Origin: Cylindrotheca closterium
Taxonomy: Eukaryota > Bacillariophyta > Bacillariophyceae > Bacillariales > Bacillariaceae
Length of the DNA: 64,000 nt
Assembly: GCA_933822405.4 (NCBI GenBank)
Contig: CAKOGP040001980.1
Location: 289,198 to 353,197 of the forward strand
Direction of reading: 5' to 3'
Below are positions 1 to 10,297 of this stretch, in pieces. Within the stretch, counting starts at the first letter, position 1, and each line of letters begins with the position of its first letter. A model generated the notes under the pieces. That model ran no database searches and was not told where the DNA came from. It was given only the letters and a program-made list of their open reading frames with translations. Both the position numbers and the translations under genes were made by a program.

Positions 1-1427
1 TCTGCAAGGGAACGAACGTGTCCATCAAAAATCGCGCCACAGTGAAGTTCGAAAAAAGGGTTTTGCTGACACTTTCATCGCTTCGAAACACGGAAGGGAA
101 AATCTACTTCAATGGTTCCAACGAGACAGCGGAAGGCCTGGCGCGTCGACTCCTCAAAGAATAAAAAGAAGAGAATTGTAGCCAAAACTACTTCCAATAC
201 GATTTGAGCAAAAATAAGTACTACAAACAGACTGACGAGCTAGCATTAGTCAGTGCGATGGATTTTATAGCGACTGTCAAAAATTCCCACAATAACAAAC
301 AACGGCCGATCGAGAAAAGGTGTGCAAGTTATGGCATCAATCTAAGCAAAGGTGAGGTTTGTTCTATAAAATCATCTACCGATTTTTCTAGCAGCAAAAT
401 GGCTTACAATTGTGTTCGATTTGTAGAGAAGCAAGATGCAGAGGCTACTCCTACCGTATCCAATTCTGGTATCACGAATCCTGACCACGAGATAACCAAT
501 ACATGCAACGCTGTAACGTTGTCTTCCTCCAGTACCTTGTCACAAGACGGCAATATCAATGCAGCTCGTCGTGGAACAAAGCGACCATTCAATGAGACCA
601 ATGCAGTCAATTTGGATGATACTGATGACTCGAATACATCTGCAAGCCCATTCCGTGATCGGGTTGGACCTTCAGACCATGACATGGTAAAGTATCTGTT
701 GGATATTTGCGAGTCTGATCCCAACTTCAAGCATGTTTTCTTGTTTCAGTTATACCCAGAACGCACCAACTTGGACCAGAGTCTTGCCGAGGCTACAGCA
801 GCTACTAGGAATACAGAGAAGCAGCTCGGGGCAACAATGTCCGAGAACGAGATGCTTCAAAAGAGCAATGAAGAGAACGAACAGAGAATTGCCGAGTTGG
901 AAGCAAAGCTTGTTTCTTCGCAGAGAAGAGAAGAAGAGCTCAAGTCATCCATTATGGAAGAACTCAAATCAGCTCTGTCACTACGCACCAACTTGGAGAA
1001 GAGTCTTGCGGAGTCTACAAGGGCTACTCAGAATGCAGAGAAGCAGCTCGAGGCAACCATGTCCGAGAATGAAAGACTTAAAGGGAACGAGCAGAGGATT
1101 GCCGAATTAGAAGCAAAGCTTGATTCTATTAAGGAAGACCACCAAGCAGCTCTGTCCCGGAACCGCAGGCTTCGAACGAACAACGGAGCGCTTCGAACGA
1201 GTAATGAACAGAACGAACACACGATCTCTGGGTTGGAAGCCAAGATTGGAAGAGAGAAAGACCTTGAAGAAATTTCAAAACACTACGAAGATGCCTATAA
1301 ATCTATGGCCGAGAAAAATGGAGTACTCGAGGGTCAGCTACAGGCTGTCAAAGACTGGTTTGAAAATGAAGCGAGACTAAGGCAGCAGCTTGAGGACCAA
1401 ATCGAAGCCATTCGTCGCGCACCATAG
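1..1427 (+). pseudogene. DUF6824-like/coiled-coil paralogue, 5' cut by window edge, in-frame stop
   Basis: Reading frame 3 from base 3 matches the middle and C-terminal parts of the intact gene at 18674-20733 on the other strand. The match is interrupted by a TAA at 162-164, where the paralogue has a Gln codon (LLKE-stop here, LLKQ-Q there), so a C-to-T nonsense change is likely. Downstream the frame stays open. An intron at 352-426 (GTGAGG...TTTGTAG) sits exactly where the paralogue has its intron, and exon 2 is 427-1427. The C-terminal half is a long charged coiled coil. About 70 residues present in the paralogue before the INAARRGTKRPF segment are missing here. No ATG near the 5' end of the readable frame looks like a natural start, and the true start is outside the window. 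It could still yield a shortened protein if an internal Met is used, but I treat it as a pseudogene. Confidence 0.7.
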
Positions 1428-1757
1428 ACTCATGTTGCACTGTAGCGCCAAACATTCAATTTTCAAGATGTTATCTCATCAAATTTAGTAGATAATCCAT
1501 ACGAGTACGGAAAATACGCTTTGTACGGACAGGAGAGTAATAAAATACCAGGTTCTCGTACCGTCGTGGTATTGAAATGAATATGAAAAGATTTGGATTT
1601 ATATTCGATTCAATCGACCCAACATTGAATGATGCAGTCCGAATTCAATCGAACCCAAGTCGTACGGATCGTTGAATGATTTCGAAAGCACCGCATCAGA
1701 GAATACTGTGATTGCTATTGTACCGTATTGATTCAATCAAGTATAACATAGCCATCC
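1428..1757. other. intergenic, upstream of RPN13
   Basis: No gene seen. The stretch holds several copies of a TTCAATCGA/TTCAATCAA motif (about 1610, 1644 and 1730) and a repeated TTGAATGAT. The same motif recurs in other intergenic spacers of the window (about 13140 and 20840). It presumably contains the promoter of the proteasome receptor gene. Confidence 0.5.
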
Positions 1758-2846
1758 ATGTATTCCGATCTCTTTGACGCTCTAGGCGGTGGCGGTGCAG
1801 CCAGCAATAGCTCTTCTTCCAATGCTAATCGCGAAGAGGTCAAACCTTTGTTGAGTTTCAAGGCTGGCAAGGTCAACCTTTCGCTACAAGAAAACGGGAA
1901 GTATTGGGCCGCTCCTGATACTCGCCGTGGCCAAGTGAATCTAAAGTACAACGATGAAGATCAACTCACTTGGGAATGGTATGATAGACGGGAAAAGAAA
2001 GTACAGGATACCATCATTATTACAGACCCTGTCACGTTGGAGAGAACCGATGTTCCCAAATCTACCGATGCTGATACCAACGATCGAGTTTACTACTGGA
2101 AGCTTGATAATGTCTGGAGAATGATTTGGTTGCAGGACAAGGAAGAAGACAAAGAATTGATTGAAAAGGTCAATGCCATCTTGAAAAAACCAAAGAAGCC
2201 TGCTGAAGCTGCGGATGCCGCTCCAGGAAATGGACCCGTGTCAGCCCGTTCTCCTGGAAATGCTAGTACTTCCAGTGCTTCCACAACCACAAGACAAGTA
2301 GATGCCTTGTCCAATATATTGGAAAACCTTGGTACGCCCTCTGGTGGTGCTGCGGCCACCGCTTCAGCCCCAGCTCCAGCCGCCGCTGCTGCTTCTGCCG
2401 CAGCTGGAGGAGGCACCCTGACCCTTGCTGATCTGCAAGGAGTCATGGCCGGTCTGCAAACGCAACCACAAGCGTCTCCCGCTGGATTGCAGGATGTCGT
2501 TTCTTCTGATGCCATTAATAGCTTGCTAGAAAATGAGGATGTCCGCAACCGATTGATTCAAGAGCTGCCAGAAGAACAGAGAACTGCCGAACATTTGGAA
2601 GAGAACCTCAGAAGTCCTCAAGTCCAACAAACATTGCGAAGTTTGACGGCAGCTTTGATGCCAGACGATAATGGAAACATGGATGGATACCACAGTGTTC
2701 TTGCCAACTTTCAACTAGATGCCGCTGATGGCCAACAAGCCTTGACGCAGTCCAACAACCCAATCCAAGCATTTTTGGATTGTGTCCTCGCTAGTGTAGA
2801 AAAGGAGAAGAAGGATGACTCGAAGGATGAAGAAATGAAGGAGTAA
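1758..2846 (+). CDS. RPN13: 26S proteasome ubiquitin receptor Rpn13/ADRM1
   Basis: A single-exon protein of 362 aa starting at ATG 1758. Residues about 28-140 form a Pru (pleckstrin-like receptor for ubiquitin) domain. They begin LLSFKAGKVNL, contain a conserved aromatic core (LTWEWYDR, VYYWKL, MIWLQDK) and end in EKVNAILKKP. A low-complexity Ala/Pro/Ser linker follows. Residues about 235-350 match the helical DEUBAD domain (QGVMAGLQ, INSLLENEDV, LRSLTAALMPD, ALTQSNNPIQAFLD). In the family the Pru domain binds ubiquitin and Rpn2, and the DEUBAD domain binds and activates the deubiquitinase UCH37. Length and domain order are normal for the family. The gene is convergent with the leucine-rich-repeat gene downstream. 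Confidence 0.9.
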   Translation: MYSDLFDALGGGGAASNSSSSNANREEVKPLLSFKAGKVNLSLQENGKYWAAPDTRRGQVNLKYNDEDQLTWEWYDRREKKVQDTIIITDPVTLERTDVPKSTDADTNDRVYYWKLDNVWRMIWLQDKEEDKELIEKVNAILKKPKKPAEAADAAPGNGPVSARSPGNASTSSASTTTRQVDALSNILENLGTPSGGAAATASAPAPAAAAASAAAGGGTLTLADLQGVMAGLQTQPQASPAGLQDVVSSDAINSLLENEDVRNRLIQELPEEQRTAEHLEENLRSPQVQQTLRSLTAALMPDDNGNMDGYHSVLANFQLDAADGQQALTQSNNPIQAFLDCVLASVEKEKKDDSKDEEMKE

Positions 2847-3001
2847 ATATTATTATTTCAAATAGTGACATAATATAGAGCATTGGGTTTCGCATTTTGT
2901 GTCGTCAAGCGTTCTGATAGAATGATCAATAATATGGTTGCATTTATATTTTAAAACTGTAGACAATCTTTTTTTAAAAATACAAATGAAATGTACGTAT
3001 G

Positions 3002-3033
3002 AATGATACAATGATACAATGATACAGTGATAC
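3002..3033. repeat. 8-bp tandem repeat, four copies
   Basis: Four head-to-tail copies of AATGATAC (the last is AGTGATAC) lie in the short spacer between the convergent RPN13 and LRR genes. They lie just beyond the stop codon of the LRR gene. Nothing suggests coding function. Confidence 0.7.
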
Positions 3034-3079
3034 ACTAGGAAGACATATATAAAGATTGACTCCGCGGATGGAGGTCTGC

Positions 3080-3976
3080 CTATGGGTGCCCTGGTACAAT
3101 GTTGGGCTTGTAGAACGACAACATGGCGTATCTGAGTGACGGGTCCGAGTGGGAGACATTGGAAAGGATTCGGGGCCATAGATTGGCTGGAACCATGACG
3201 TCGGCTAGTGAGTGTCGACCAGCACGGTTCATGGCAAGAAAGTAGTCCATCTGGAATAGAATTTGACAGCGTTCGCAGGTACAATCGTCAAAGTTCGATT
3301 GTTTCCTGGGGCGTGGTGACTTGTCCAGTGGCGATTGGGCATGGCGTGAACAACCTTCATCAGTTTCTTGTAACATTAGATACTGAAGTGTCATGTTGTC
3401 ATTCTTGAGAACTTGCAACAACGCTAGCATACCAGCTTTGTCGATTCGATTATTTCTCAGATCCAATTTGGCCAAATTCTTGTTTTTCCTTAATCCTTCG
3501 GCAATGATGGTCGCTCCTTCATTACCAAGGTTGTTACCATCAAGAACCAATGTTCTAACGACACTCGCCTCACCGAGAAGTACATCTGCAATGACTCTGG
3601 CTCCAATGTGATCGATTTTGTTGTCACCGATATGGCATACATCAAGTTGGCGAGAAGCTGCATGTGCCAAATGTGCCACACCCGAATTTCCAAAATTGTT
3701 GTTTGACACATAAAGATACTTCAACTCGGGCGAGCATTGCAGAATTTGGGAGACTGCTTCAGCACCTCTTGGGTACACATCGTTGGCTTCCAGCCAGAGG
3801 CCCGCCAGTGGCGAGTGTGGAATTGGGATCTCTCTGGAGGTGACTTGGCATTTGTGGCAACTCTTCGCCAGCTTTTGCACTCCTGGGGTCCCAATGAATT
3901 CGCAGTTTAGATTCAGAAGTGTGAGTCGAGCGTCACTCTGTTCGAGCTGCGAACAGGCCTTTGCAACATTGTCCAT
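3080..3976 (-). CDS. leucine-rich-repeat (RNI-type) protein
   Basis: A 298 aa intronless frame with ATG at 3976. Residues about 18-200 carry successive ribonuclease-inhibitor-type leucine-rich repeats of about 28 residues. Examples are LAGLWLEANDVYPRGAEAV, LKYLYVSNNNFGNSGVAHL, VRTLVLDGNNLGNEGATII and LAKLDLRNNRIDKAGMLAL. Each has the LxxLxLxxNxI...GA pattern. The last third is not repetitive and contains a Cys pair (CTCERC) and a tail rich in aromatic residues. RNI-type repeats are protein-interaction scaffolds, and nothing here identifies the partner. No signal peptide or membrane segment is visible, so a cytosolic or nuclear location is inferred. Confidence 0.8.
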   Translation of the reverse strand: MDNVAKACSQLEQSDARLTLLNLNCEFIGTPGVQKLAKSCHKCQVTSREIPIPHSPLAGLWLEANDVYPRGAEAVSQILQCSPELKYLYVSNNNFGNSGVAHLAHAASRQLDVCHIGDNKIDHIGARVIADVLLGEASVVRTLVLDGNNLGNEGATIIAEGLRKNKNLAKLDLRNNRIDKAGMLALLQVLKNDNMTLQYLMLQETDEGCSRHAQSPLDKSPRPRKQSNFDDCTCERCQILFQMDYFLAMNRAGRHSLADVMVPANLWPRILSNVSHSDPSLRYAMLSFYKPNIVPGHP

Positions 3977-4332
3977 GGTGTCGTTGATTCGAAGATTGAT
4001 TCGATTATTCTTTTGACGTTTGTGTTGTTTGATATATGATATGAAGCTTTAGCATACATGGATCTTGAACGAGACAAGGGTGATTTTACAACCCGAATCA
4101 TGTCAATGATGCACAAATTCTAAGAATTTGACACCTGGACTTCGGATTGAAGGGGTAAAACATCACGTCCAATCAGAAGCGCCAGAAAGAGAAGCATTAA
4201 ACATTTTTGGAGCTATGATAGTACCAAGTGCATACAGTATATCCCAGTGCAGCAATAAAAGCCCAGACTCCAATAGGACGTACCGTGCGATTCAAACTGA
4301 ATATTATACAATGATTCTCTACACTGTAGCTA
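3977..4332. other. intergenic spacer
   Basis: Between the 5' end of the LRR gene and the 3' end of the secreted repeat protein gene (both minus strand). No open frame with family resemblance, RNA gene or repeat was recognised. It should contain the LRR promoter and the downstream 3' UTR of its neighbour. Confidence 0.4.
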
Positions 4333-5649
4333 CTATAAATCTTGGTAGCTACTTTTGTCTTCTTCTTCTTTGTTGTTGTTCATATTGTTGTGGTTGGTGT
4401 CAGCCTTGCCCTTATTCGGAATTCCTCCACCGCAAGCACAGCACGCCTCGTTGGCAGATGTACCATTTTCGTTCTTTGTCTCTCCATAGGTTGCGCAGTA
4501 TCGCTCTTCCTCAAACTGCGGACAATCCTCATCCGAGTCCAGAAAAGTCCACTTGGGATAATCACTGCATCTATCATGAAAACTGGGACACGAATCTCGC
4601 CAACCTAGATGATGCAAGGCCTCTTCCGCGTTTACAATTTCCAGCCAATCTGGTGATCGTTTCGCAATAACACACAGGCACTCGAACAATTGGTTGTTTT
4701 CTTTCCACAACCTTGAAACATCTTCTGATAAGGCCAGGTTCTTTACAAAACCAATGGCCGCCCAAGGGATTATGGATGGAAAGTTCTGATGTGCGTGCGC
4801 ATTACTCTGACTTGGCCATGCATATATCCTACCATGAGGCTTGCTGACAGGTCCAAGACATATCAGAGAGCACAATATTGCCGACAGATCCGTATTCGCT
4901 AGATGCATCATGATCTTCTGTCGCACTTTGTACCCAATTTTGCTTCTCGGCTTCGCTCCTGTCATTACCAATTCACCCTTGTCATTCCAGATCCATTGAC
5001 AGTATCCCGTTTCGGAATAGCAAAAGGTTGCCGCCAAGTTTTGGAGAGCTGCTAAACTCCACATGACTGCCTTGCTGGAATGAGAATATCGTTTCCCATT
5101 TTCAGAGTTTTCGATATGACAGGTCCGGAGAACCATGATCAACGAATCCACTGCCCCTATCCTGAAGAATTCTTCCTGACCTAGATCGTTATTGAATGTG
5201 AGTATCCATATTGCCTCGGCTGCTTTTGCTATAGATTGAATCGCTTTGATTCGTTCTCCTCTGGCGGCATCTTCGGTTGCGTTGTGGACCTTTAGGCCGC
5301 TGTCGATGACATCTTTCAACCCGGAATACACCGTACCAGAGTTTTCCAGTGCAAAGTCCGCTCTATTCTGTGGATTGCTTGCGGTACATAATCGGATTGC
5401 TTCCGCTGCTTCGCTTCTTACAGAAAGCCCGTGGGCCTTCTCAAGCGTTTCTACAAGCTTATTCCGCATCCTTCGACAGACTGTCTTTTGTCTTACAGCC
5501 GACGCTTTTGTTGGTTCAAGCCTTATCATGACATCATCCCCTTGCCGTATCATGGTGTTGATTATTTGAAGGTCATCCAGAGTCAAAATGTCCCCCCCTG
5601 TAGACGGAAGGAACATCCACAGAAACGCAAGCAATACTCTCCAGAGCAT
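4333..5649 (-). CDS. secreted armadillo/HEAT-like protein with C-terminal ShK-like Cys-rich domain
   Basis: The open frame extends further upstream, but the first ATG is at 5649, giving 438 aa that begin with a signal peptide (MLWRVLLAFLWMFLPSTGG). The body is alpha-helical with repeated AAEAIxxL/AVxSLxxLA patterns (QSIAKAAEAIWILTFNNDLG, SLAALQNLAATFCYSETG, GFVKNLALSEDVSRLW), suggesting armadillo/HEAT-type repeats. Residues about 350-410 hold about seven cysteines (CPSFHDRC, DEDCPQFEEERYC, NEACCACGGG). Their order resembles ShKT modules found in many diatom secreted proteins. The tail is Asn/Lys/Glu-rich. The function is unknown; I infer secretory-pathway entry and protein binding. It is divergent from the SET-domain gene at 5901 across a 251 bp promoter. 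Confidence 0.6.
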   Translation of the reverse strand: MLWRVLLAFLWMFLPSTGGDILTLDDLQIINTMIRQGDDVMIRLEPTKASAVRQKTVCRRMRNKLVETLEKAHGLSVRSEAAEAIRLCTASNPQNRADFALENSGTVYSGLKDVIDSGLKVHNATEDAARGERIKAIQSIAKAAEAIWILTFNNDLGQEEFFRIGAVDSLIMVLRTCHIENSENGKRYSHSSKAVMWSLAALQNLAATFCYSETGYCQWIWNDKGELVMTGAKPRSKIGYKVRQKIMMHLANTDLSAILCSLICLGPVSKPHGRIYAWPSQSNAHAHQNFPSIIPWAAIGFVKNLALSEDVSRLWKENNQLFECLCVIAKRSPDWLEIVNAEEALHHLGWRDSCPSFHDRCSDYPKWTFLDSDEDCPQFEEERYCATYGETKNENGTSANEACCACGGGIPNKGKADTNHNNMNNNKEEEDKSSYQDL

Positions 5650-5900
5650 GCTTGGAATGAATGAATTCAATTCGAGCAGAGCCAAAAGGAAGTGAAAAGG
5701 AAGAAAGGAATCAGATGACCATGTAGTGCCATTTAATCTTCTTCTGTAAGAATCAGTTATGCCTCGTATGTCTTGAGGCAAGCGTTCGCATTCATCAGAG
5801 CGTCCCAAGTGATGTGCGGTTTTCTAAAAATTCCAAAGCAGTCGAATGGGTCGAATGTCTGCACAAATTGATTTTCGAAGAAACAAATGATACAAAACCA

Positions 5901-7541
5901 ATGATGCGTTGCATGAGAATGCAATTTCCATTCCAGTTGTTCCTCCTTCTATCATTTTTGACGACTTCCATTGCCTCAAATGAGAACAACGAGGTCGTAA
6001 GCGAAACTTGTGCTGATGAAAATGCCTCTGACGGTGAATCATCGGTACAATCATCATCCACACCGTCATCACTTCTTGTTCCAGATGCATGCGGTATTGT
6101 GCTGGCTCATGTTTCGGAAAATGATTGGCGAGTTTATTCGCTAATGGACCGAAAACGTAGCTCCCCTATTGTTCCATATGGTGATGTCGTGCAGCAGCTT
6201 GCCGACATGGACATTGATGCCACAAGTTTATCAGGACGCACATGGAATGGACAAGAGACTGGCGGACAATATGAGGGTTATGATAAGGTGGATTCCCTTG
6301 TGCCTGGAATCGCAATGATGGCTCGCAATGTCAACAGCAAAAAGCCAAATCTATTGCCCTTTGTTCCTCGAGTGGATGAAGCGGGATTGACACGACAGCA
6401 GTCACCGGGGGCAGGATCGATTACGCATTATCACAACTACACTCTATTTTTCACGAGAGACATTGGAGCTGGAGAGGAACTCATCATGCCAAATAGAGCC
6501 ACGGGGGATAAATCTGTAAGAGATCAGGAAGTAACAGAAGAAGACGCCGACGAGAACCCAACCCTTTTTGACCTTATCCAAACAGGATATTGCTTAGACA
6601 ATATCAAACCCAAGAAATCACGAATCAAGGACGCTGGTCGGGGTGCATTTGCTACTCGGGATTTCGAAGAGGGAACAATAGTCGCACCGGTACCAGTGTT
6701 ACCCATTTCACGAGCAGCGCTAGAGTTTGAGGCGAGCGATGGATCTCCAACCTATCAGCTGTTGCTCAACTACTGTTTCGGCAGCAAGGATGATCCGTCA
6801 ACTTTATTTTATCCCTTTGGACCATGGATAAACTTGATCAATCATTACCCAAAGACGAATGTGAAACTTCAATGGCGAAATCAAAAGGTTCCGTCAGCAT
6901 CCAAAGACAGTGTCGATATGATGATGATGATGACGATGGAGTTGGTGGCTACCAAGGACATCAAAGCTGGCGAGGAATTGTTCCTTGACTACGGTAGTTC
7001 ATGGGAAGAGGCATGGCATCAACATCGTCAAAATTGGGAACCAGTTACAGATCATTACTCTCCAGGGTATGTAGTGGATGACACAATTCGTCTGCTGAGA
7101 ACAGAGTCAGAGCAAAAGGATCATCCCTACCCTCCCAATATCGACACAAGTTGCTTCTACCGATATTCAGACCGGACTGGCGAAGAAAAGGCATCTATCA
7201 AAAAAGATTCTTCTGATAAAGTTCAAACTTTTCAGTGGAAGGCGACTAAAGGGTTGTACGATCCAAAGTTTCTGAGACCATGCAAAGTCCTTCAGCGGAA
7301 GGAAACTGCAAAAGGTCGTTCTGGATACGCTGTCCGCATGTTTAACCGGCCAGGCTTGGACGAAGCTGAGAGAATACCAAAGGGAGAAATGCACCTAGTG
7401 ACGCATATCCCTCGCAATGCCATTCGGATAACAGACAAGCCTGGCACCACCGATCAGCATCTTCCAGGAGCCTTTCGGCACGAAATCAACCTTCCCGATG
7501 ATGTCTTCACAACTGAGTTCATGAAAGAGTTCCACAACTAG
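5901..7541 (+). CDS. secretory-pathway protein with two SET-like domains (copy 1)
   Basis: The first ATG in frame is at 5901 (546 aa), with alternatives at 5904, 5913 and 5919. All give a signal peptide (core QLFLLLSFLTTSIAS). A degenerate SET-like unit (about residues 60-200: ETGGQYEGYDKV, PGAGSITHYHNYTLFFTRD, IGAGEELIM) is followed by a second, better conserved SET domain (about 235-400). That domain has GRGAFATRDFEEGTIV, INLINHYPKTNVKLQW and IKAGEELFLDYG. These correspond to the family's N-terminal Gly-rich cofactor strand, the NH motif and the GEEL-x-DY motif of SAM-dependent protein lysine methyltransferases. A conserved C-terminal region (CFYRYS...VRMFNRPGL) is shared with the next gene. 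Substrate unknown. Entry of a SET protein into the secretory pathway is unusual. The tandem neighbour is a clear paralogue. Confidence 0.75.
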   Translation: MMRCMRMQFPFQLFLLLSFLTTSIASNENNEVVSETCADENASDGESSVQSSSTPSSLLVPDACGIVLAHVSENDWRVYSLMDRKRSSPIVPYGDVVQQLADMDIDATSLSGRTWNGQETGGQYEGYDKVDSLVPGIAMMARNVNSKKPNLLPFVPRVDEAGLTRQQSPGAGSITHYHNYTLFFTRDIGAGEELIMPNRATGDKSVRDQEVTEEDADENPTLFDLIQTGYCLDNIKPKKSRIKDAGRGAFATRDFEEGTIVAPVPVLPISRAALEFEASDGSPTYQLLLNYCFGSKDDPSTLFYPFGPWINLINHYPKTNVKLQWRNQKVPSASKDSVDMMMMMTMELVATKDIKAGEELFLDYGSSWEEAWHQHRQNWEPVTDHYSPGYVVDDTIRLLRTESEQKDHPYPPNIDTSCFYRYSDRTGEEKASIKKDSSDKVQTFQWKATKGLYDPKFLRPCKVLQRKETAKGRSGYAVRMFNRPGLDEAERIPKGEMHLVTHIPRNAIRITDKPGTTDQHLPGAFRHEINLPDDVFTTEFMKEFHN

Positions 7542-7815
7542 AAGTTTAATCGAGAGCGGCGGTTTTACCTTAAAACTAATGAACGTCAAGCTTGTCTTGG
7601 AATGAACCAAATCTATCCAACAACCACGTAGTCACATGGTCACATTCAACATGCTCGTACCACATCTTGATGGCGACTCCAACTCTCAATCCCGCGTGTT
7701 TTAAAAAAATAATCCTCAACGCCAAAAACCAAAACTGCAACAACCACTCACACCATACTGAAACATCCACCAACGAAGCTTTCTTCAAAGCACAGTCACA
7801 AAGAGGAAATGCAAC

Positions 7816-9457
7816 ATGCTGCGTCACCTTTTCTTGTCAGCGATAATCGTCTCGCTGGCCACAGCAGATGACAGCAATTGTGATGAACCTGGACGCATTG
7901 AAACATGCTCGTGTTCCACGAAAACCAAGCGAATTCCAGACGGTTGCAATCTGGTCATGGCCAAGTCTGGAATCAAGGATTCTGGATGGGGAGTCTTTAC
8001 TCTCGCCGGTTTGAACAAGGGAAGTCAGATTGGAGGGTAAGAAAAATGTCAATGAAGGATTCGAGATTGTCTTGAAGTGTACTTTTTTTTATTCATCATT
8101 GTTTTCTCGACTTTTGTCCAGAGATCCAGTCATCCAAATACCGGATATCACTCCGGAAGGAGCAAAAGGATCACGACGATTCATTTGGGAATATCTTTGG
8201 GATGGAAGTGAGACTGGCGGTCAATACGAAGGTATCAGAGTCATGACGTCAGTACCAGGAGTTGGCATGTTGGCAAATGGAGATCCGAGATCATTCAACA
8301 TATTACCTGGCAAAGCAATAGTCAATAACTTTGGGTTTTCACGACAAAGTTCTCCAGCAGCTGGATCAATGACAGCCTACCGAAATTATACTTGGTATGT
8401 GACAAGGGATCTCCCAGCTGGATCTGAATTGATTGTGAATTATGGTGTGAACTGGTTCAAAGAACGTGGTTTCAAACAAGAGTCGTATGAGCCAAAACCA
8501 TTTGATCTACAAGCTTTGCACGACAATGGATACTGCTTGGACAATCTTCGACCAGGTGATTCAACGATTCCACATGCAGGCAGAGGTGCTTTTGCCACTA
8601 GAGATTTCGAGGAAGAATCGATCATTGCTCCTATTCCAGTGCTCGTAATATCTGACAGTGGATTGGCCCAAATGAAGCAACGCGAAAATGGGGAGATTGT
8701 TGTCCAGCAGCAACTGCTTCGAAACTATTGTTTCGGACATCCCAATTCGTCATATTCACTACATTCCTATGCTCCAATGGTGAATCTGATCAATCATGAC
8801 GACAAGACACCCAATGTCAAACTCCAATGGGCAGAAGAAAGCGTTCCTCTGTTCTCAAAGCCCGTATTTATGATGCAGGATTCCTCCACAAAGCTGCTAT
8901 TGGAGCTCGTAGCGATTCGCCCGATATCCAAAGGAGAGGAAATTGTACTTGACTACGGTTCAGAATGGGTGGATGCATGGGAATTTCACAAACAACAGTG
9001 GAAACCATCGACCGACGACTACCAAGACGCAAACGAAATAAACAACTCGTATCCAATCTTGCTAACGGAAACCGAGCTTCAAACAGCTCCCTATCCAAAC
9101 GGTGTATTCACCTCTTGTTTCTACCGATTCAGCAGTGAAACCTACGTCCAAGTGGCCGAATGGAAGCTAGCAAGGGGTCTCCTGCAGAGCTCCAATTTGC
9201 GCCCTTGTTCGGTCGTGGAACGAGTATCTCGATCCCAGGACGATGTCACATATACAGTTCGAATGTTCAACCACCCTGGACTTGCACAAGCACATCGAAT
9301 ACCAAAGGGACGATCGCACATAGTCCGTCATGTCCCAAGAGAAGCTATTGTCTTTTCCAACAAACTCTACACGACGGATCAGCATTTGGAGACTGCCTTT
9401 CGAAAGGAAATTAGCTTGGGAGATATATTCCCAATTGAATGGATGGATTTGAAGTAG
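7816..9457 (+). CDS. secretory-pathway protein with two SET-like domains (copy 2)
   Basis: Two exons, 7816-8036 and 8122-9457, joined over an 85 bp GTAAGA...TCCAG intron (phase 2), give 518 aa. The ATG at 7816 starts a clean signal peptide (MLRHLFLSAIIVSLATADD). The first SET-like unit starts at GIKDSGWGVFTLAGL and ends at LPAGSELIVNYG. The second contains HAGRGAFATRDFEEESII, VNLINHDDKTPNVKLQW and ISKGEEIVLDYG. The C-terminal block (CFYRFS, VRMFNHPGL, PKGRSHIVRHVPREAI, TTDQHLETAFRKEI) matches the upstream gene nearly motif by motif. The pair therefore arose by tandem duplication, and only this copy keeps an intron. Methyltransferase activity is inferred from the SET motifs alone. Confidence 0.78.
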
Positions 9458-9579
9458 GCGCAAGATATATGTACAAGTAAGCATCGATCGATTTTCTCTC
9501 TCTTGGTACATGGTTTTTGTTTCCCTATCACGTTATATAGTAATATATTGTATGATTCCTTCACGACGACAATGCTTGT

Positions 9580-10269
9580 TTATTGCATCTTTGTGTATGC
9601 AATGTAAGCAGCGATCAATGCAACAAGAACAATCATCAACATGGAACTGCTTCCTTGTTGCGCCTTCTTCTTTTCAGCCTCTTCCTTCATCTTTGCCAAA
9701 GTAGCAGCATCAATCTTGTAAGTTCCAATCAAGTGCTTTTTCAATTCTTCTCTGGCCTCCTTTGAGTGCCCAATATCCTCAAAGAATTCATCTGCGTTTT
9801 GCCCTGCAACATCCAACATGACCTCGGCACCACCTGGGTGATCGTCCAAATACTTTGTGACATCGTACACCTTTGGTCCTCCTGTGATTGCGATTACGTG
9901 AGTGAGTGATGGGAGAATGACAGAAAATAAAACAAAATAATCGTTAGCGGGGCATCCACAAGCTATATAAGAAGTGAACATTCCCATTTTCCAATCGTCA
10001 AAGGTAGCATTGCCATCCATCTTCCGATCCGCAATGTCAAAAGACTAGGATGATCCATGGTCCATTGATCAAGCCAAGCAACATCTTGCAAGTAACGTCT
10101 AAAATATATTCCACATTGATGCGCCCGTCTTCAATTTGCTTGACGGAAGCAAGTACTGAAAAAGTAGCTAGTACCTACCATTGCTGTCGTTTCCGATGAC
10201 CATCCAGCAAGACTTTTCAGAGGTGTGCTTGGAAACTTCCTCGGCCGTGTATTCCTTGAGTTCACTCAT
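9580..10269 (-). CDS. CYB5: tail-anchored cytochrome b5
   Basis: Two exons: 10179-10269 (starts [19 protein letters not shown]) and 9580-9881, separated by a 297 bp intron (GTAGGT...TCACAG, phase 1). The joined protein is 130 aa. The heme-binding domain contains the [11 protein letters not shown] motif with the first heme His, and the second axial His lies in [13 protein letters not shown] charged linker and a C-terminal hydrophobic segment ([15 protein letters not shown]) end in a short KMQ tail, the classic ER tail anchor. It donates electrons to fatty-acid desaturases and similar membrane enzymes in other eukaryotes. The intron is long for this region. The start lies only 28 bp from an assembly gap, so the promoter is mostly unread. 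Confidence 0.92.
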
Positions 10270-10297
10270 ATTGTCTTGTTGTTGTGGTTGTGGTTGT

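Noticed and set aside
9882..10178. Coding sequence upstream of the cytochrome b5 core ([11 protein letters not shown]...)
   Set aside because: Lies inside the intron; the real N-terminal exon at 10179-10269 gives the conserved WMVIG start of the b5 fold.
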